A model generated the notes under the pieces. That model searched no databases. It had not been told where the DNA came from and was given only the letters and a program-made list of their open reading frames with translations. Made by a program: the position numbers and the translations under genes. From JAIEPW01 sp964471915 (GTDB lineage: Bacteria > Acidobacteriota > Terriglobia > Bryobacterales > Bryobacteraceae), in assembly GCA_964471915.1 (NCBI GenBank), contig CAYYID010000001.1, positions 124,001-188,000 on the forward strand: 64,000 nucleotides of DNA. Direction: 5' to 3'. This document shows positions 57,689 to 64,000 of this stretch, one piece after another. Numbering within the stretch: position 1 is the first letter of the stretch; each line of letters begins with the position of its first letter.

Positions 57689-58120
57689 ATGGAACTGACT
57701 CGCCGTTATCGCTTTTCCGCGTCGCACCGGCTGCACGCCGAGTCGCTCTCCGACGCCGCGAACCAGGAGATTTTCGGCAAGTGCAACAACCCGCACGGCC
57801 ACGGGCACGACTACGTATTGGAAGTAACCGTCGCGGGCGAGCCGGATGCCCGCGGCCGCGTGGCGCCGTTGGGAGCGCTGGACGATCTGGTGCACGCGCG
57901 GGTGATTGCGCGCTATGACCACAAGAACTTGAACGTAGATGTCGCGGAACTGACCGGGCAGGTTCCAACCACCGAAGTGGTGGCAGTGGAGATCGAACGG
58001 GAATTGCGCCGCGCCTGGCCGGCGCAGTTCCCGCGCCTGGCAAGGATTGGCATCTACGAGACCGCGCGGAACATCTTTGAGACGAACGTTTCGCAGCAGC
58101 TAGCCGCGGGAAGCGAGTGA
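57689..58120 (+). CDS. queD: 6-pyruvoyl-tetrahydropterin synthase / QueD-like (Cys-containing copy)
   Basis: 143 residues. Zinc His13, His38, His40; active-site Cys32 in G-K-C-N-N-P; D-H-K-N-L-N near 79. Converts dihydroneopterin triphosphate to 6-pyruvoyl-tetrahydropterin or 6-carboxytetrahydropterin (the QueD step of queuosine). It shares about 35% of visible positions with the preceding gene, 15 bp away, so they look like an old duplication. folE follows. Confidence 0.9.
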   Translation: MELTRRYRFSASHRLHAESLSDAANQEIFGKCNNPHGHGHDYVLEVTVAGEPDARGRVAPLGALDDLVHARVIARYDHKNLNVDVAELTGQVPTTEVVAVEIERELRRAWPAQFPRLARIGIYETARNIFETNVSQQLAAGSE

Positions 58121-58126
58121 CGGACC

Positions 58127-58741
58127 ATGAAGACGAGCAGAGTAATGAAGATGATGCCGCCGCAGGCCGAGGACGCGCCCTCCATCGCCGGACACATGCA
58201 GGAGATCCTGGAGCTGATCGGCGAGGATCCGCAGCGCGAAGGACTGCTGGACACACCGAAGCGCGCCGACAAGGCGCTGCGGTTCCTCACCAGCGGCTAC
58301 CAGACCAGCGTGGCCGATGTCGTGGGCAAAGCCCTGTTCACGGCGGATTGCGACGAAATGGTGGTGATCAAGGACATCGAGTTCTACTCGCTGTGCGAGC
58401 ACCATCTGCTGCCGTTCTTCGGCAAGATGCACGTGGCGTACCTGCCGGCCGGCAAGGTGATCGGGCTGAGCAAAGTGCCGCGCATCGTGGACGTATTCGC
58501 GCGGCGGCTGCAGATCCAGGAACGGCTGACTCAGGAAGTGGCGGAGGCGATCTACGACGTCGTGAATCCGAAGGGCGTGGGCGTGATCTGCGAAGCGCGC
58601 CATTTCTGCATGATGATGCGCGGGGTGGAGAAGCAGCACTCCGGCACCGTCACCAGCGCGATGCTGGGGGACTTCCGCACCCGCAAGGAGACGCGCGGCG
58701 AGTTCCTTTCGATCGTCCAGCGCGCGCAGCACCCGTTTTAA
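58127..58741 (+). CDS. folE: GTP cyclohydrolase I (FolE)
   Basis: 204 residues. Zinc ligands Cys90, His93 and Cys161 in S-L-C-E-H-H and H-F-C-M-M-M; R-M-x-x-x-G-V-E-K-Q signature present (M-M-R-G-V-E-K-Q). It converts GTP to dihydroneopterin triphosphate, the substrate of the two upstream genes. Only 6 bp separate it from the QueD gene, so the cluster makes a pterin from GTP in two to three steps. Confidence 0.95.
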   Translation: MKTSRVMKMMPPQAEDAPSIAGHMQEILELIGEDPQREGLLDTPKRADKALRFLTSGYQTSVADVVGKALFTADCDEMVVIKDIEFYSLCEHHLLPFFGKMHVAYLPAGKVIGLSKVPRIVDVFARRLQIQERLTQEVAEAIYDVVNPKGVGVICEARHFCMMMRGVEKQHSGTVTSAMLGDFRTRKETRGEFLSIVQRAQHPF

Positions 58742-58765
58742 GGCGGGTTTGGTACTCTACCAGTG

Positions 58766-59140
58766 ATGACCCACTCCGCGCGCGCTTTCCAGGCCGGGCC
58801 GGATCCGTTCGACCGGCTCTGGCACGTAGAGTTCCTGTGGCTGCAGACCGGCATTTCCATCCGGCACGCCGACACCGTGGACGTGAAGTTCGTCATCTGG
58901 ACCGAGGACGAGCCGAAGCAGGAGCGCGTGATTGCGCTCAACCACCCGGATCTGCTCGCCATCAGCGCCAAACTGGGCCGGAACCTCACCGACGCCTGGT
59001 GCATGAAGCTGGCCGCAGCCCATTTGCGGCACATGATCGAAAGCGGCGAGGACCTCGAAAAGAAGCTGGTGACGGTGCCGGCCGGCGAGCTGGAGCGCTA
59101 CGCCCGGGAAGTGGCGGAAGCCGCCCCGGCCCACGCCTGA
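58766..59140 (+). CDS. Small conserved protein of unknown function
   Basis: 124 residues from ATG 58766 (a GTG at 58763 directly precedes it). Features: V-E-F-L-W-L-Q-T-G near 22-30, V-K-F-V-I-W near 40-45, and a charged helical C-terminus. No motif recognised, no membrane segment. Position 24 bp after folE suggests that it belongs to the pterin operon. Confidence 0.7.
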   Translation: MTHSARAFQAGPDPFDRLWHVEFLWLQTGISIRHADTVDVKFVIWTEDEPKQERVIALNHPDLLAISAKLGRNLTDAWCMKLAAAHLRHMIESGEDLEKKLVTVPAGELERYAREVAEAAPAHA

Positions 59141-59256
59141 TTTTCAGTCCTTTTTTCCCTTGTCATACGCGTTGCCGCCGTTGCAAGATGGGGCTTCGAG
59201 CCCGCGGCGGGAGCCTGCGGCTCGTATGCTAACCTGACTTTCCTGGAGGAACGCAA

Positions 59257-59514
59257 ATGGTCAATTGCCCGTTGTGCGATGCGGCCATCGATGTCGAAGA
59301 AGATGAGCTGGACGAAGGCGATGCGCTGACCTGCGAAGAGTGCGGCGCCAACCTGACCGTCGCCAGCCTGGACCCCCTCGAACTCTCGGCCGAGGATGAC
59401 GACGACGAGGACGACGAGGACGAGGATTTCGACGAGTTCGACGAAGAGGACGAGGAAGAAGAGGAAGAAGACGACGCGGATGACGGCGGCGACGACAATG
59501 ACAGCTGGCGCTAG
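59257..59514 (+). CDS. LysW-like zinc ribbon with a long poly-acidic tail
   Basis: 85 residues. Zinc ribbon C-P-L-C ... C-E-E-C (Cys4, Cys7, Cys25, Cys28) followed by L-T-V-A-S-L-D-P-L-E-L, the core of the amino-group carrier LysW. Canonical LysW ends in E-D-W-G-E, whose terminal Glu accepts the substrate. Here about 40 residues of mostly Asp/Glu (45-83) replace the end, and the protein stops at N-D-S-W-R. A strong GGAGGA ribosome site precedes ATG 59257. Whether it is a carrier or a different acidic metal or protein binder is open. Confidence 0.8.
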   Translation: MVNCPLCDAAIDVEEDELDEGDALTCEECGANLTVASLDPLELSAEDDDDEDDEDEDFDEFDEEDEEEEEEDDADDGGDDNDSWR

Positions 59515-59857
59515 CCGGATGGCGGCGGCGCTGACGCTGGCTGCGGGCCTGGCCAGCGCGGCGGAAGCCGTGGTCGCGGGCACGGTTTTCCGGGACCCCG
59601 GGTTCGCACTGCCGAATGCCGAGGTGACGCTGGAGTCGGCCGACGGCTCCCGGTTCAAGAAGTTGCGGGCGGTGTCCGGCGGACGCGGGGAATTCACCTT
59701 CCGGTTGCCGGAGACGAAGCGGCAATATGTCATTCAGGTGAAGGCGCGGGGCTTCGCGCCGGCTTCTTCGAAGATCCAGATCGACGGCGCCACCACGGAA
59801 ACCGTAACCTTTACGCTGTCGCCCGAATCCAAGGAACCGGGAAGGAGCAAACCGTGA
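59498..59857 (+). CDS. Exported carboxypeptidase-regulatory-like (beta-sandwich) protein
   Basis: 119 residues from ATG 59498 (overlapping the LysW-like stop by 17 bp; ATG 59519 alternative). Signal peptide (about 1-22) then one CarboxypepD_reg-like beta-sandwich (V-A-G-T-V-F-R-D, L-P-N-A-E-V-T-L-E, G-E-F-T-F-R-L). Such domains bind or space surface proteins. It overlaps the next gene by 4 bp (GTGA). Confidence 0.75.
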   Translation: MTAGASRMAAALTLAAGLASAAEAVVAGTVFRDPGFALPNAEVTLESADGSRFKKLRAVSGGRGEFTFRLPETKRQYVIQVKARGFAPASSKIQIDGATTETVTFTLSPESKEPGRSKP

Positions 59858-60258
59858 GGTTTTTCAGCCCGGGAATTGCCGTCCGCTTGGCGGCGCTGGC
59901 CGTGACCGTGGCGCTGGCCGCGGCGTCCGCACAGTTGTTTCCCAAGCGCGACAAGAAAGAGGACCCCTCGCGGGTCATCGAAGGAACCGTGGTGAGCCCC
60001 GAGGATCAGCCGGTGACCGGCGCCGTGGTCCAGTTGAAGAACCAGCGGACGCTACAGGTCCGGAGCTACATCACCAAGGAAGGCGGCAAGTTCGGGTTCT
60101 ACGGGCTGGACCCGAACACGGACTTTGCGGTGCGGGCCGAGGCGGACGGCCTCAGCTCGCCGTGGCGCACGGTCAGCGTGTTTGAGAGCCGCAAGAAGAT
60201 CCTGCTAACGATCCGCCTGGAGAAGCCCCAAGAGAAGCAGGAACCGAAGCAGCCATGA
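59854..60258 (+). CDS. Exported carboxypeptidase-regulatory-like protein
   Basis: 134 residues from GTG 59854. Signal peptide (about 1-26), basic linker (K-R-D-K-K-E-D) and one CarboxypepD_reg-like domain (I-E-G-T-V-V-S-P-E-D-Q-P-V, A-V-V-Q-L-K-N). Stop overlaps the next gene start (ATGA). Close functional partner of the previous and following exported proteins. Confidence 0.75.
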   Translation: MRFFSPGIAVRLAALAVTVALAAASAQLFPKRDKKEDPSRVIEGTVVSPEDQPVTGAVVQLKNQRTLQVRSYITKEGGKFGFYGLDPNTDFAVRAEADGLSSPWRTVSVFESRKKILLTIRLEKPQEKQEPKQP

Positions 60259-60743
60259 CGGCACCAAGTATGACGCGCCGCGCCGTCCTGGCCCTGGCCG
60301 CGGCTTATCCCTTGCGCGCGCAGCAATCGCCGGCGCCCCTCAACGAGGCGGGGTACGCCCGGATGCTGGCGGCGTTCCGGGGCAAGGTAGTGCTGGTGGA
60401 TTTCTGGGCGACGTGGTGCAAGCCGTGCCGCGCCGAGGCGCCGGCGTTGGCGGGGCTGGCCAGAAAGATGGCGGGCCGGGCGTTCCAATTGGTGACGGTC
60501 TCGGCGGACGAGCCGGAAGCCCAAGCCGCCGCCCTGGCTTTTCTCAAGCAGGAGGGGCTCACCGGCCCCGCTTATTGGAAACGCCCCACCGACGAAGACA
60601 AGTTCCATGCGGCCGTCGACCCCAACTGGTCCGGAGAGCTTCCGGCCCTGTTCGTGTACGACAAGCTCGGCCGGCGGTCGAAGTCGTTTCTCGGCGGGAC
60701 GCCGATTGCCGAAGTCGAAGCCGCAATCGCCAAGTTACTCTAA
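60255..60743 (+). CDS. TlpA-like thioredoxin, probably exported
   Basis: 162 residues. N-terminus M-T-R-R-A-V-L-A-L-A-A-A looks like a Tat-type or Sec signal. Thioredoxin active site W-C-K-P-C (Cys55, Cys58) and a TlpA fold. Last of a four-gene overlapping run beginning with the LysW-like gene, so the carrier-like zinc ribbon, two surface domains and this reductase are co-expressed. Confidence 0.85.
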   Translation: MTAPSMTRRAVLALAAAYPLRAQQSPAPLNEAGYARMLAAFRGKVVLVDFWATWCKPCRAEAPALAGLARKMAGRAFQLVTVSADEPEAQAAALAFLKQEGLTGPAYWKRPTDEDKFHAAVDPNWSGELPALFVYDKLGRRSKSFLGGTPIAEVEAAIAKLL

Positions 60744-60757
60744 ACCGCGCCAGTCTC

Positions 60758-61012
60758 TTAGGCCGCCGCTACCGCGACCTTCACCAAGGGAGCCGGGATT
60801 CCCAGCGCTTCTCCATAGGCGGACTCGAATTCTCCGCACATCATCGCGCAACCCGGATCCTGGTAGATCTGAAAGAACATCCGTACTACTGCTTCGCCTT
60901 CGAGGCTCTCCACCACCCGCGCCACCTGGCGCGCGGCCTGGCCGACGCACTGGGCGCACTCCAGTCCGGCGCGATAACAGCTCTCTGGCCGGCTCTCCTG
61001 AAGTCTCTGCAT
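60758..61012 (-). CDS. Small Cys-rich protein of unknown function
   Basis: 84 residues with C-A-Q-C (Cys19, Cys22) and C-A-M-M-C (Cys55, Cys59) in a mainly helical sequence, possibly a small metal-binding four-helix type. Start ATG 61012 with a weak G-rich ribosome site. It is read opposite to the thioredoxin gene (14 bp between stops). Real coding potential is suggested by the paired Cys motifs but unproven. Confidence 0.5.
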   Translation of the reverse strand: MQRLQESRPESCYRAGLECAQCVGQAARQVARVVESLEGEAVVRMFFQIYQDPGCAMMCGEFESAYGEALGIPAPLVKVAVAAA

Positions 61013-61206
61013 GTCGGATTCCCCCCGAAGCGCTCTCTCTGAAGCAGAGTTGCCGAAGCAACGTGAGTCTCATTATTTGCGAGAAGGCGCTTTCGCGCCA
61101 GACCGCCAAGGGGTATTCGTTCCCACTCGTTTGCGGGTAGCGGAGTGGTAGTACTTACCGGACGGGGCGGATACTCCCCGCCGCATTCGGCGTCCCTGGT
61201 ACCATC

Positions 61207-61962
61207 GTGCTCGTGGACCGCGACCAGCTCCGGGACCTGCTTGAGCAGGTCCGCCAAGGCTCCCTAGACACCGGCGACGCGCTGGAGCGCCTGCGCCACC
61301 TGCCGTTCGAGGACCTGGGGTTCGCCAAGGTGGACCACCACCGCGCGCTGCGGCACGGGATGCCGGAAGTGATTTTCGGCCCGGGCAAGACGACCGATCA
61401 GATCTATGAGATCGCCAGCCGGCTGCTCGACAAGTCAGCGAACCTGCTGGTGACCCGTACCACGCCCGAGACCGGGGAGCGCCTGCGCGCGGCCTATCCC
61501 GAGGCCGAGTATTTTCCGCTGGCGCGCGCCATCCGCGTGTGGCGGGACCGGACGCCGCGTGGCGCGGGCCGGATCGCGGTGGTTTGCGCGGGCACCAGCG
61601 ACCTGCCGGTGGCGGAAGAGGCGCGGGTCACCTGCGAGGTGATGGGCAACGAGGTGGACTCGGTGACCGACGTCGGGGTCGCTGGAATCCACCGGCTGAT
61701 CCAGAACCGGGAACGCCTGATGGCGGCGCGGGTGTGCGTGGTGTGCGCCGGCATGGAGGGCGCGCTGCCCAGCGCGGTGGGCGGGCTGGTGTCGTGCCCG
61801 GTGATCGGGGTGCCGACCAGCGTCGGCTATGGGGCCAGCTTTCATGGGCTGGCGGCGTTGCTGGGGATGCTGAACTCGTGCGCCTCGAATGTCACGGTGG
61901 TGAACATCGACAACGGGTTCGGGGCGGGGTATGTGGCGAGTCTGATCAACCGGGCGGGGTAG
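61207..61962 (+). CDS. larB: LarB, nickel-pincer cofactor biosynthesis carboxylase
   Basis: 251 residues from GTG 61207 (GTG 61213 alternative). C-terminal PurE-like domain with V-C-A-G-T-S-D-L-P-V-A-E-E-A and V-C-A-G-M-E-G-A-L-P-S-V-type V-G-G-L-V, as in LarB, which carboxylates nicotinic acid adenine dinucleotide as first step of the nickel-pincer cofactor of lactate racemase. LarC and LarE, which complete the cofactor, and LarA are not in this window. Confidence 0.9.
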   Translation: MLVDRDQLRDLLEQVRQGSLDTGDALERLRHLPFEDLGFAKVDHHRALRHGMPEVIFGPGKTTDQIYEIASRLLDKSANLLVTRTTPETGERLRAAYPEAEYFPLARAIRVWRDRTPRGAGRIAVVCAGTSDLPVAEEARVTCEVMGNEVDSVTDVGVAGIHRLIQNRERLMAARVCVVCAGMEGALPSAVGGLVSCPVIGVPTSVGYGASFHGLAALLGMLNSCASNVTVVNIDNGFGAGYVASLINRAG

Positions 61963-62010
61963 CTGCGGGCGTTGCTTGTGCCGCGCATCTGCTCGGGTTA
62001 TCGTCGTAAC

Positions 62011-62247
62011 ATGACTGTCGACGCGATCAAGGACGCCATCGCCGGGCTATCCGAGGACGACCGCCGTTCCCTCACTGCATGGCTCAACGATATGGGTTAT
62101 GACGCCTGGGACAGAGAGATGGTAACGGACTTCACGGCAGGCGGGCGCGGCATGGCGTGGGCCGAAAGGGTGAAGCAGCAAATCGCCGAGGGTGAGGCTC
62201 GTCCCATGGAGGAGGGATTTGCTGAGCGGGGCAACCCTCAATCGTGA
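62011..62247 (+). CDS. Antitoxin-like small protein
   Basis: 78 residues from ATG 62011. Helical, with L-S-E-D-D-R-R-S-L-T-A-W-L near the N-terminus and an acidic tail, similar to companion antitoxins of RelE-type toxins in acidobacteria and others; no DNA-binding motif is obvious. Its stop overlaps the toxin GTG (GTGA). Confidence 0.7.
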   Translation: MTVDAIKDAIAGLSEDDRRSLTAWLNDMGYDAWDREMVTDFTAGGRGMAWAERVKQQIAEGEARPMEEGFAERGNPQS

Positions 62248-62507
62248 TCTTTCGCTCACGGGCGATCCCGGGGTTTTGGCATTGCTACGACGCGCTTCCT
62301 GCGGATATCCAGTGGCGGGCTTCGAAGCAGTTCGCGATCTTTCGGCGGGATCCGCGCCACCCGTCCCTGCAACTGAAGCCCGTTGGCGAGTTTTGGTCCG
62401 TCCGAGTCAACGATGCCTATCGAGCGTTGGCCTACCGCGAAGGCAGCGTCTTCACGTGGTTTTGGATCGGGTCGCATGACGAGTATGAGCGCATGCTCGA
62501 AGCCTGA
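62244..62507 (+). CDS. RelE/ParE-family toxin
   Basis: 87 residues from GTG 62244. Contains R-A-I-P-G-F-W near 6-12, R-D-P-R-H-P-S-L-Q-L-K-P (about 35-46) and W-S-V-R-V-N-D-A-Y-R-A-L-A-Y-R (about 51-65), the RelE/HigB-like core, with a final F-W-I-G-S-H-D-E-Y pattern. Such toxins cleave mRNA on the ribosome. Overlaps the upstream antitoxin gene by 4 bp. Confidence 0.85.
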   Translation: MIFRSRAIPGFWHCYDALPADIQWRASKQFAIFRRDPRHPSLQLKPVGEFWSVRVNDAYRALAYREGSVFTWFWIGSHDEYERMLEA

Positions 62508-62610
62508 TTGCGTGGGCGCACGGCGCCATGGCCAGCGGGAATAGGCAGTGAACCCTGTTGCCAGCGCACAGCCAAGGCTTGCGGCTCCCGGCAGAGTTGG
62601 GGCAGCCCCG

Positions 62611-62643
62611 AAAAACGAACGCCCCCGCCGGGCAGGCGGGGGC
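62611..62643 (-). terminator. Intrinsic terminator of the 62670-63647 gene
   Basis: On the minus strand, downstream of the gene stop, a 9-bp GC stem (62621-62629 with 62635-62643, 5-nt loop) is followed by GTTCGTTTTT (the A-run at 62611-62615 on the plus strand). A convincing rho-independent terminator that may also serve the toxin gene from the other side. Confidence 0.75.
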
Positions 62644-62669
62644 CGCAAAGATTCGGGCTGAGCCGCGGG

Positions 62670-63647
62670 CTAGATGATCTCCCGCTCCTTCTTCATAAGC
62701 TGCTTCTTCTCTTCGAGCAGCTTGTCGAGCTTCTCCAGTTGGAGCAGCGGCGACTTCGTCTCGTTCACCGTGTAGTCCGCGGGGACTTCGAAGAGGCTGC
62801 GCAGCGGCTCCTGGCGCAACACCTGCGTCAGCTTGTACGTGGTCTCGCCCATTCGCGGATCCAGCGTGCGGGTCATCACCACCACCTGCAGCTCCGGCGA
62901 GTACCAGCGCTCGGTGACCGTTTCAATGGGACGCTCGTTGCCGATCTTGCCCGCCTCGATGGTGATCGTCGTGCGCGTACCCTCGGCCTCGACACCCTCG
63001 ATCATGCGCTTGCCCAGCGACTCGCGCTTCACGTTCTTGCCCTCGGCTACCGAGAAGCCGCCGCTGTTCTCGATCCACATCAGCCGGTCGTGCGCCGGCC
63101 CCTCCACGCGGGTTCCCGCCACCGCGCCCTCCATGGCGTGGACCTCGACGTGGACGCTGCCCTCCTCGATCACCCGGACCTCCGGCTTCTTGCCGCTGGC
63201 CAGTCCGGCCTTCGTGGTAAAGGAGAACACCTGCGGCATGGCCATCTTGCGCGCGGTCTTCTTCTCGGGGTCGAGCGAATAGCTGACCTTCGCCACCGGA
63301 TCCTGGATCGAGATGATCGACTTGCCGCCGCCCGGAGCCTCGAACGGCCCGATCGATTTGAGTTGCTGCTCGCGCCGCTCCCGGCCTTCGCCGTCGCGGT
63401 AGATGTTCGAGCTGGACCTCCGGACGATCCGGTTGCCGTCCGCCAGCGTCTGCACCGACTCGGTGACCGCTTCGGCCGAGTAGGGCGCGCCCTTTACGGT
63501 TTTGCCGCCGATCGCCTCGGTGGCCAGGAAGTCGAAGGTCGCCATCGGGGGAATCGCGATTTCGAACTTATCGCTCATGCGCTCCCGGATCACCGGGCCC
63601 TGCGCGAATACCGGCGCTGCCGCCGCCAACAGTAAGAGTCGTTTCAT
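62670..63647 (-). CDS. Exported protein of unknown function
   Basis: 325 residues with a signal peptide (1-15). The remainder is beta-rich and charged with a Lys/Glu-rich coiled-coil-like C-terminus (about 303-324: L-D-K-L-L-E-E-K-K-Q-L-M-K-K-E-R-E). No motif recognised; similar-looking proteins occur in acidobacterial sigma/anti-sigma neighbourhoods, which is a guess. Starts 21 bp after the partial gene below and is probably its operon partner. Confidence 0.7.
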   Translation of the reverse strand: MKRLLLLAAAAPVFAQGPVIRERMSDKFEIAIPPMATFDFLATEAIGGKTVKGAPYSAEAVTESVQTLADGNRIVRRSSSNIYRDGEGRERREQQLKSIGPFEAPGGGKSIISIQDPVAKVSYSLDPEKKTARKMAMPQVFSFTTKAGLASGKKPEVRVIEEGSVHVEVHAMEGAVAGTRVEGPAHDRLMWIENSGGFSVAEGKNVKRESLGKRMIEGVEAEGTRTTITIEAGKIGNERPIETVTERWYSPELQVVVMTRTLDPRMGETTYKLTQVLRQEPLRSLFEVPADYTVNETKSPLLQLEKLDKLLEEKKQLMKKEREII

Positions 63648-63668
63648 TCCTTCACCTCGCTCGAGTAG

Positions 63669-64000
63669 TTATCGCTGACTCACGAAGCGGATCGCCCGCG
63701 CCGTGCCATCCTCACCCAGCAGGACATCGGCCTGCACCCGCTCATCCAACCGCTCCATCTTCACCGGCAGACCCATGGCCAGCAGAGCCGTCTTGGGCAC
63801 GCTGATCCGGACCACCTGCGTCCGCTCGCTGGCGTCAATCAAGCCTGCGCCGAGCGGCAGAAACTGCGTCGTCACTTCCCGCGTCACCAGCGGACCTTCG
63901 CCGGGGGCCGTTCCGCGCCGCGCGGGCAACGGGCGCTGGACCCCGGTGTCGTCCATCATGGTCTTCGGCGGATCCACGAGCGCCGTCCTGGGCGCTTCGG
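63669..64000 (-). CDS. Exported or envelope protein, 5' end outside the window
   Basis: The open frame continues to the right edge without a stop, so only the last ~110 residues are visible; an internal GTG at 63977 is unlikely to be the start. The visible part has beta-rich segments (L-V-T-R-E-V-T-T-Q-F, V-V-R-I-S-V-P-K-T-A, A-D-V-L-L-G-E-D-G-T) and ends R-F-V-S-Q-R. No family recognised. Confidence 0.7.
   Translation of the reverse strand, partial: EAPRTALVDPPKTMMDDTGVQRPLPARRGTAPGEGPLVTREVTTQFLPLGAGLIDASERTQVVRISVPKTALLAMGLPVKMERLDERVQADVLLGEDGTARAIRFVSQR

Noticed and set aside
55577..59514. LysX/LysW-type lysine or arginine carrier pathway (ATP-grasp plus LysW-like protein)
   Set aside because: The two genes are 2.7 kb apart on opposite strands, the LysW tail lacks the terminal Glu, and no LysZ/Y/J/K genes are present. 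Left only as a possible check.
61120..61200. tRNA-like stretch near 61135 (GCGGGTAGCGGAGTGGTAGT)
   Set aside because: No complete cloverleaf: no matching acceptor arm or T-loop (TTCRANY) follows. Treated as chance similarity.
1..64000. CRISPR arrays, insertion sequences, prophage or integron features
   Set aside because: No regular spacer-repeat series, transposase or integrase domain, or att-like duplication was seen; the only tandem repeat is the 12-bp unit at 22676-22723.

Overview
The window reads as GC-rich chromosomal DNA from an acidobacterium, most likely of the Bryobacterales/Solibacter group. Four kinds of gene point there: two large MacB-like orphan permeases of the acidobacterial duplicated type (22763-25186 and 25609-28257) next to a PadR regulator; two proteins with the C-terminal domain first described in Solibacter (TIGR03437 type; 21002-22672 and 48715-50763); a PEP-CTERM surface protein (12462-13106); and many exported beta-propeller, TPR and carboxypeptidase-regulatory-like proteins. 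The assignment rests on family knowledge and was not tested by a search. I saw no rRNA, tRNA, CRISPR array, insertion sequence or prophage; the window looks like ordinary chromosome with short dense operons.

Layout. 1-7.2 kb (mostly minus strand): exported CMD-like protein, TPR protein with one C-terminal heme site, actin-like ATPase coupled to a membrane-anchored peptidoglycan amidase, an exported lipoprotein-sorting-like protein, a CPA2 cation/proton antiporter and an outer-membrane barrel. 7.2-8.1 kb is a decayed stretch with a porin relic. 8.1-12.4 kb is a cysteine-type sulfatase, its formylglycine-generating enzyme (broken by a one-base frameshift) and a porin. 12.4-18.5 kb: PEP-CTERM protein, a three-gene minus-strand operon (zinc-ribbon/lectin-fold protein, TPR protein, small protein) and carD with a cluster of GGTGTAAC boxes upstream. 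18.7-21 kb: nitroreductase, PD40 propeller, VapBC-like toxin-antitoxin pair. 21-28.3 kb: TIGR03437 protein and the permease/PadR cluster, with twin inverted-repeat operators in front of padR. 28.3-34.3 kb (plus): MFS transporter, Tat-exported Gfo/Idh/MocA oxidoreductase, kdsA, a pilin-like protein, FAH hydrolase, a membrane protein and a lytic transglycosylase.

34.3-48.4 kb holds metabolic and housekeeping genes: glycerophosphodiesterase, SWIM/TPR protein, esterases, a PilZ protein, exported RidA, rarA, a SpoU methyltransferase, YdcF, aldolases, a quinone reductase and a PaaI thioesterase. 48.7-56.5 kb is the most unusual part: a heme c / copper-monooxygenase / TIGR03437 fusion coupled to a redoxin, then a membrane Ser/Thr kinase with ankyrin repeats and a very long activation segment, followed 5 bp later by a methyltransferase with a PKMT-type regulatory domain, and a convergent ATP-grasp ligase.

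56.7-64 kb: a TlpA-like thioredoxin diverging from a pterin cluster (two 6-pyruvoyl-tetrahydropterin-synthase-like genes plus folE), one copy of which lacks the catalytic cysteine; a LysW-like zinc ribbon with a long poly-acidic tail instead of the EDWGE end; two carboxypeptidase-regulatory-like proteins and a second TlpA-like protein; an isolated larB; a RelE-like toxin-antitoxin pair; and two exported proteins of unknown function, the last running off the right edge.
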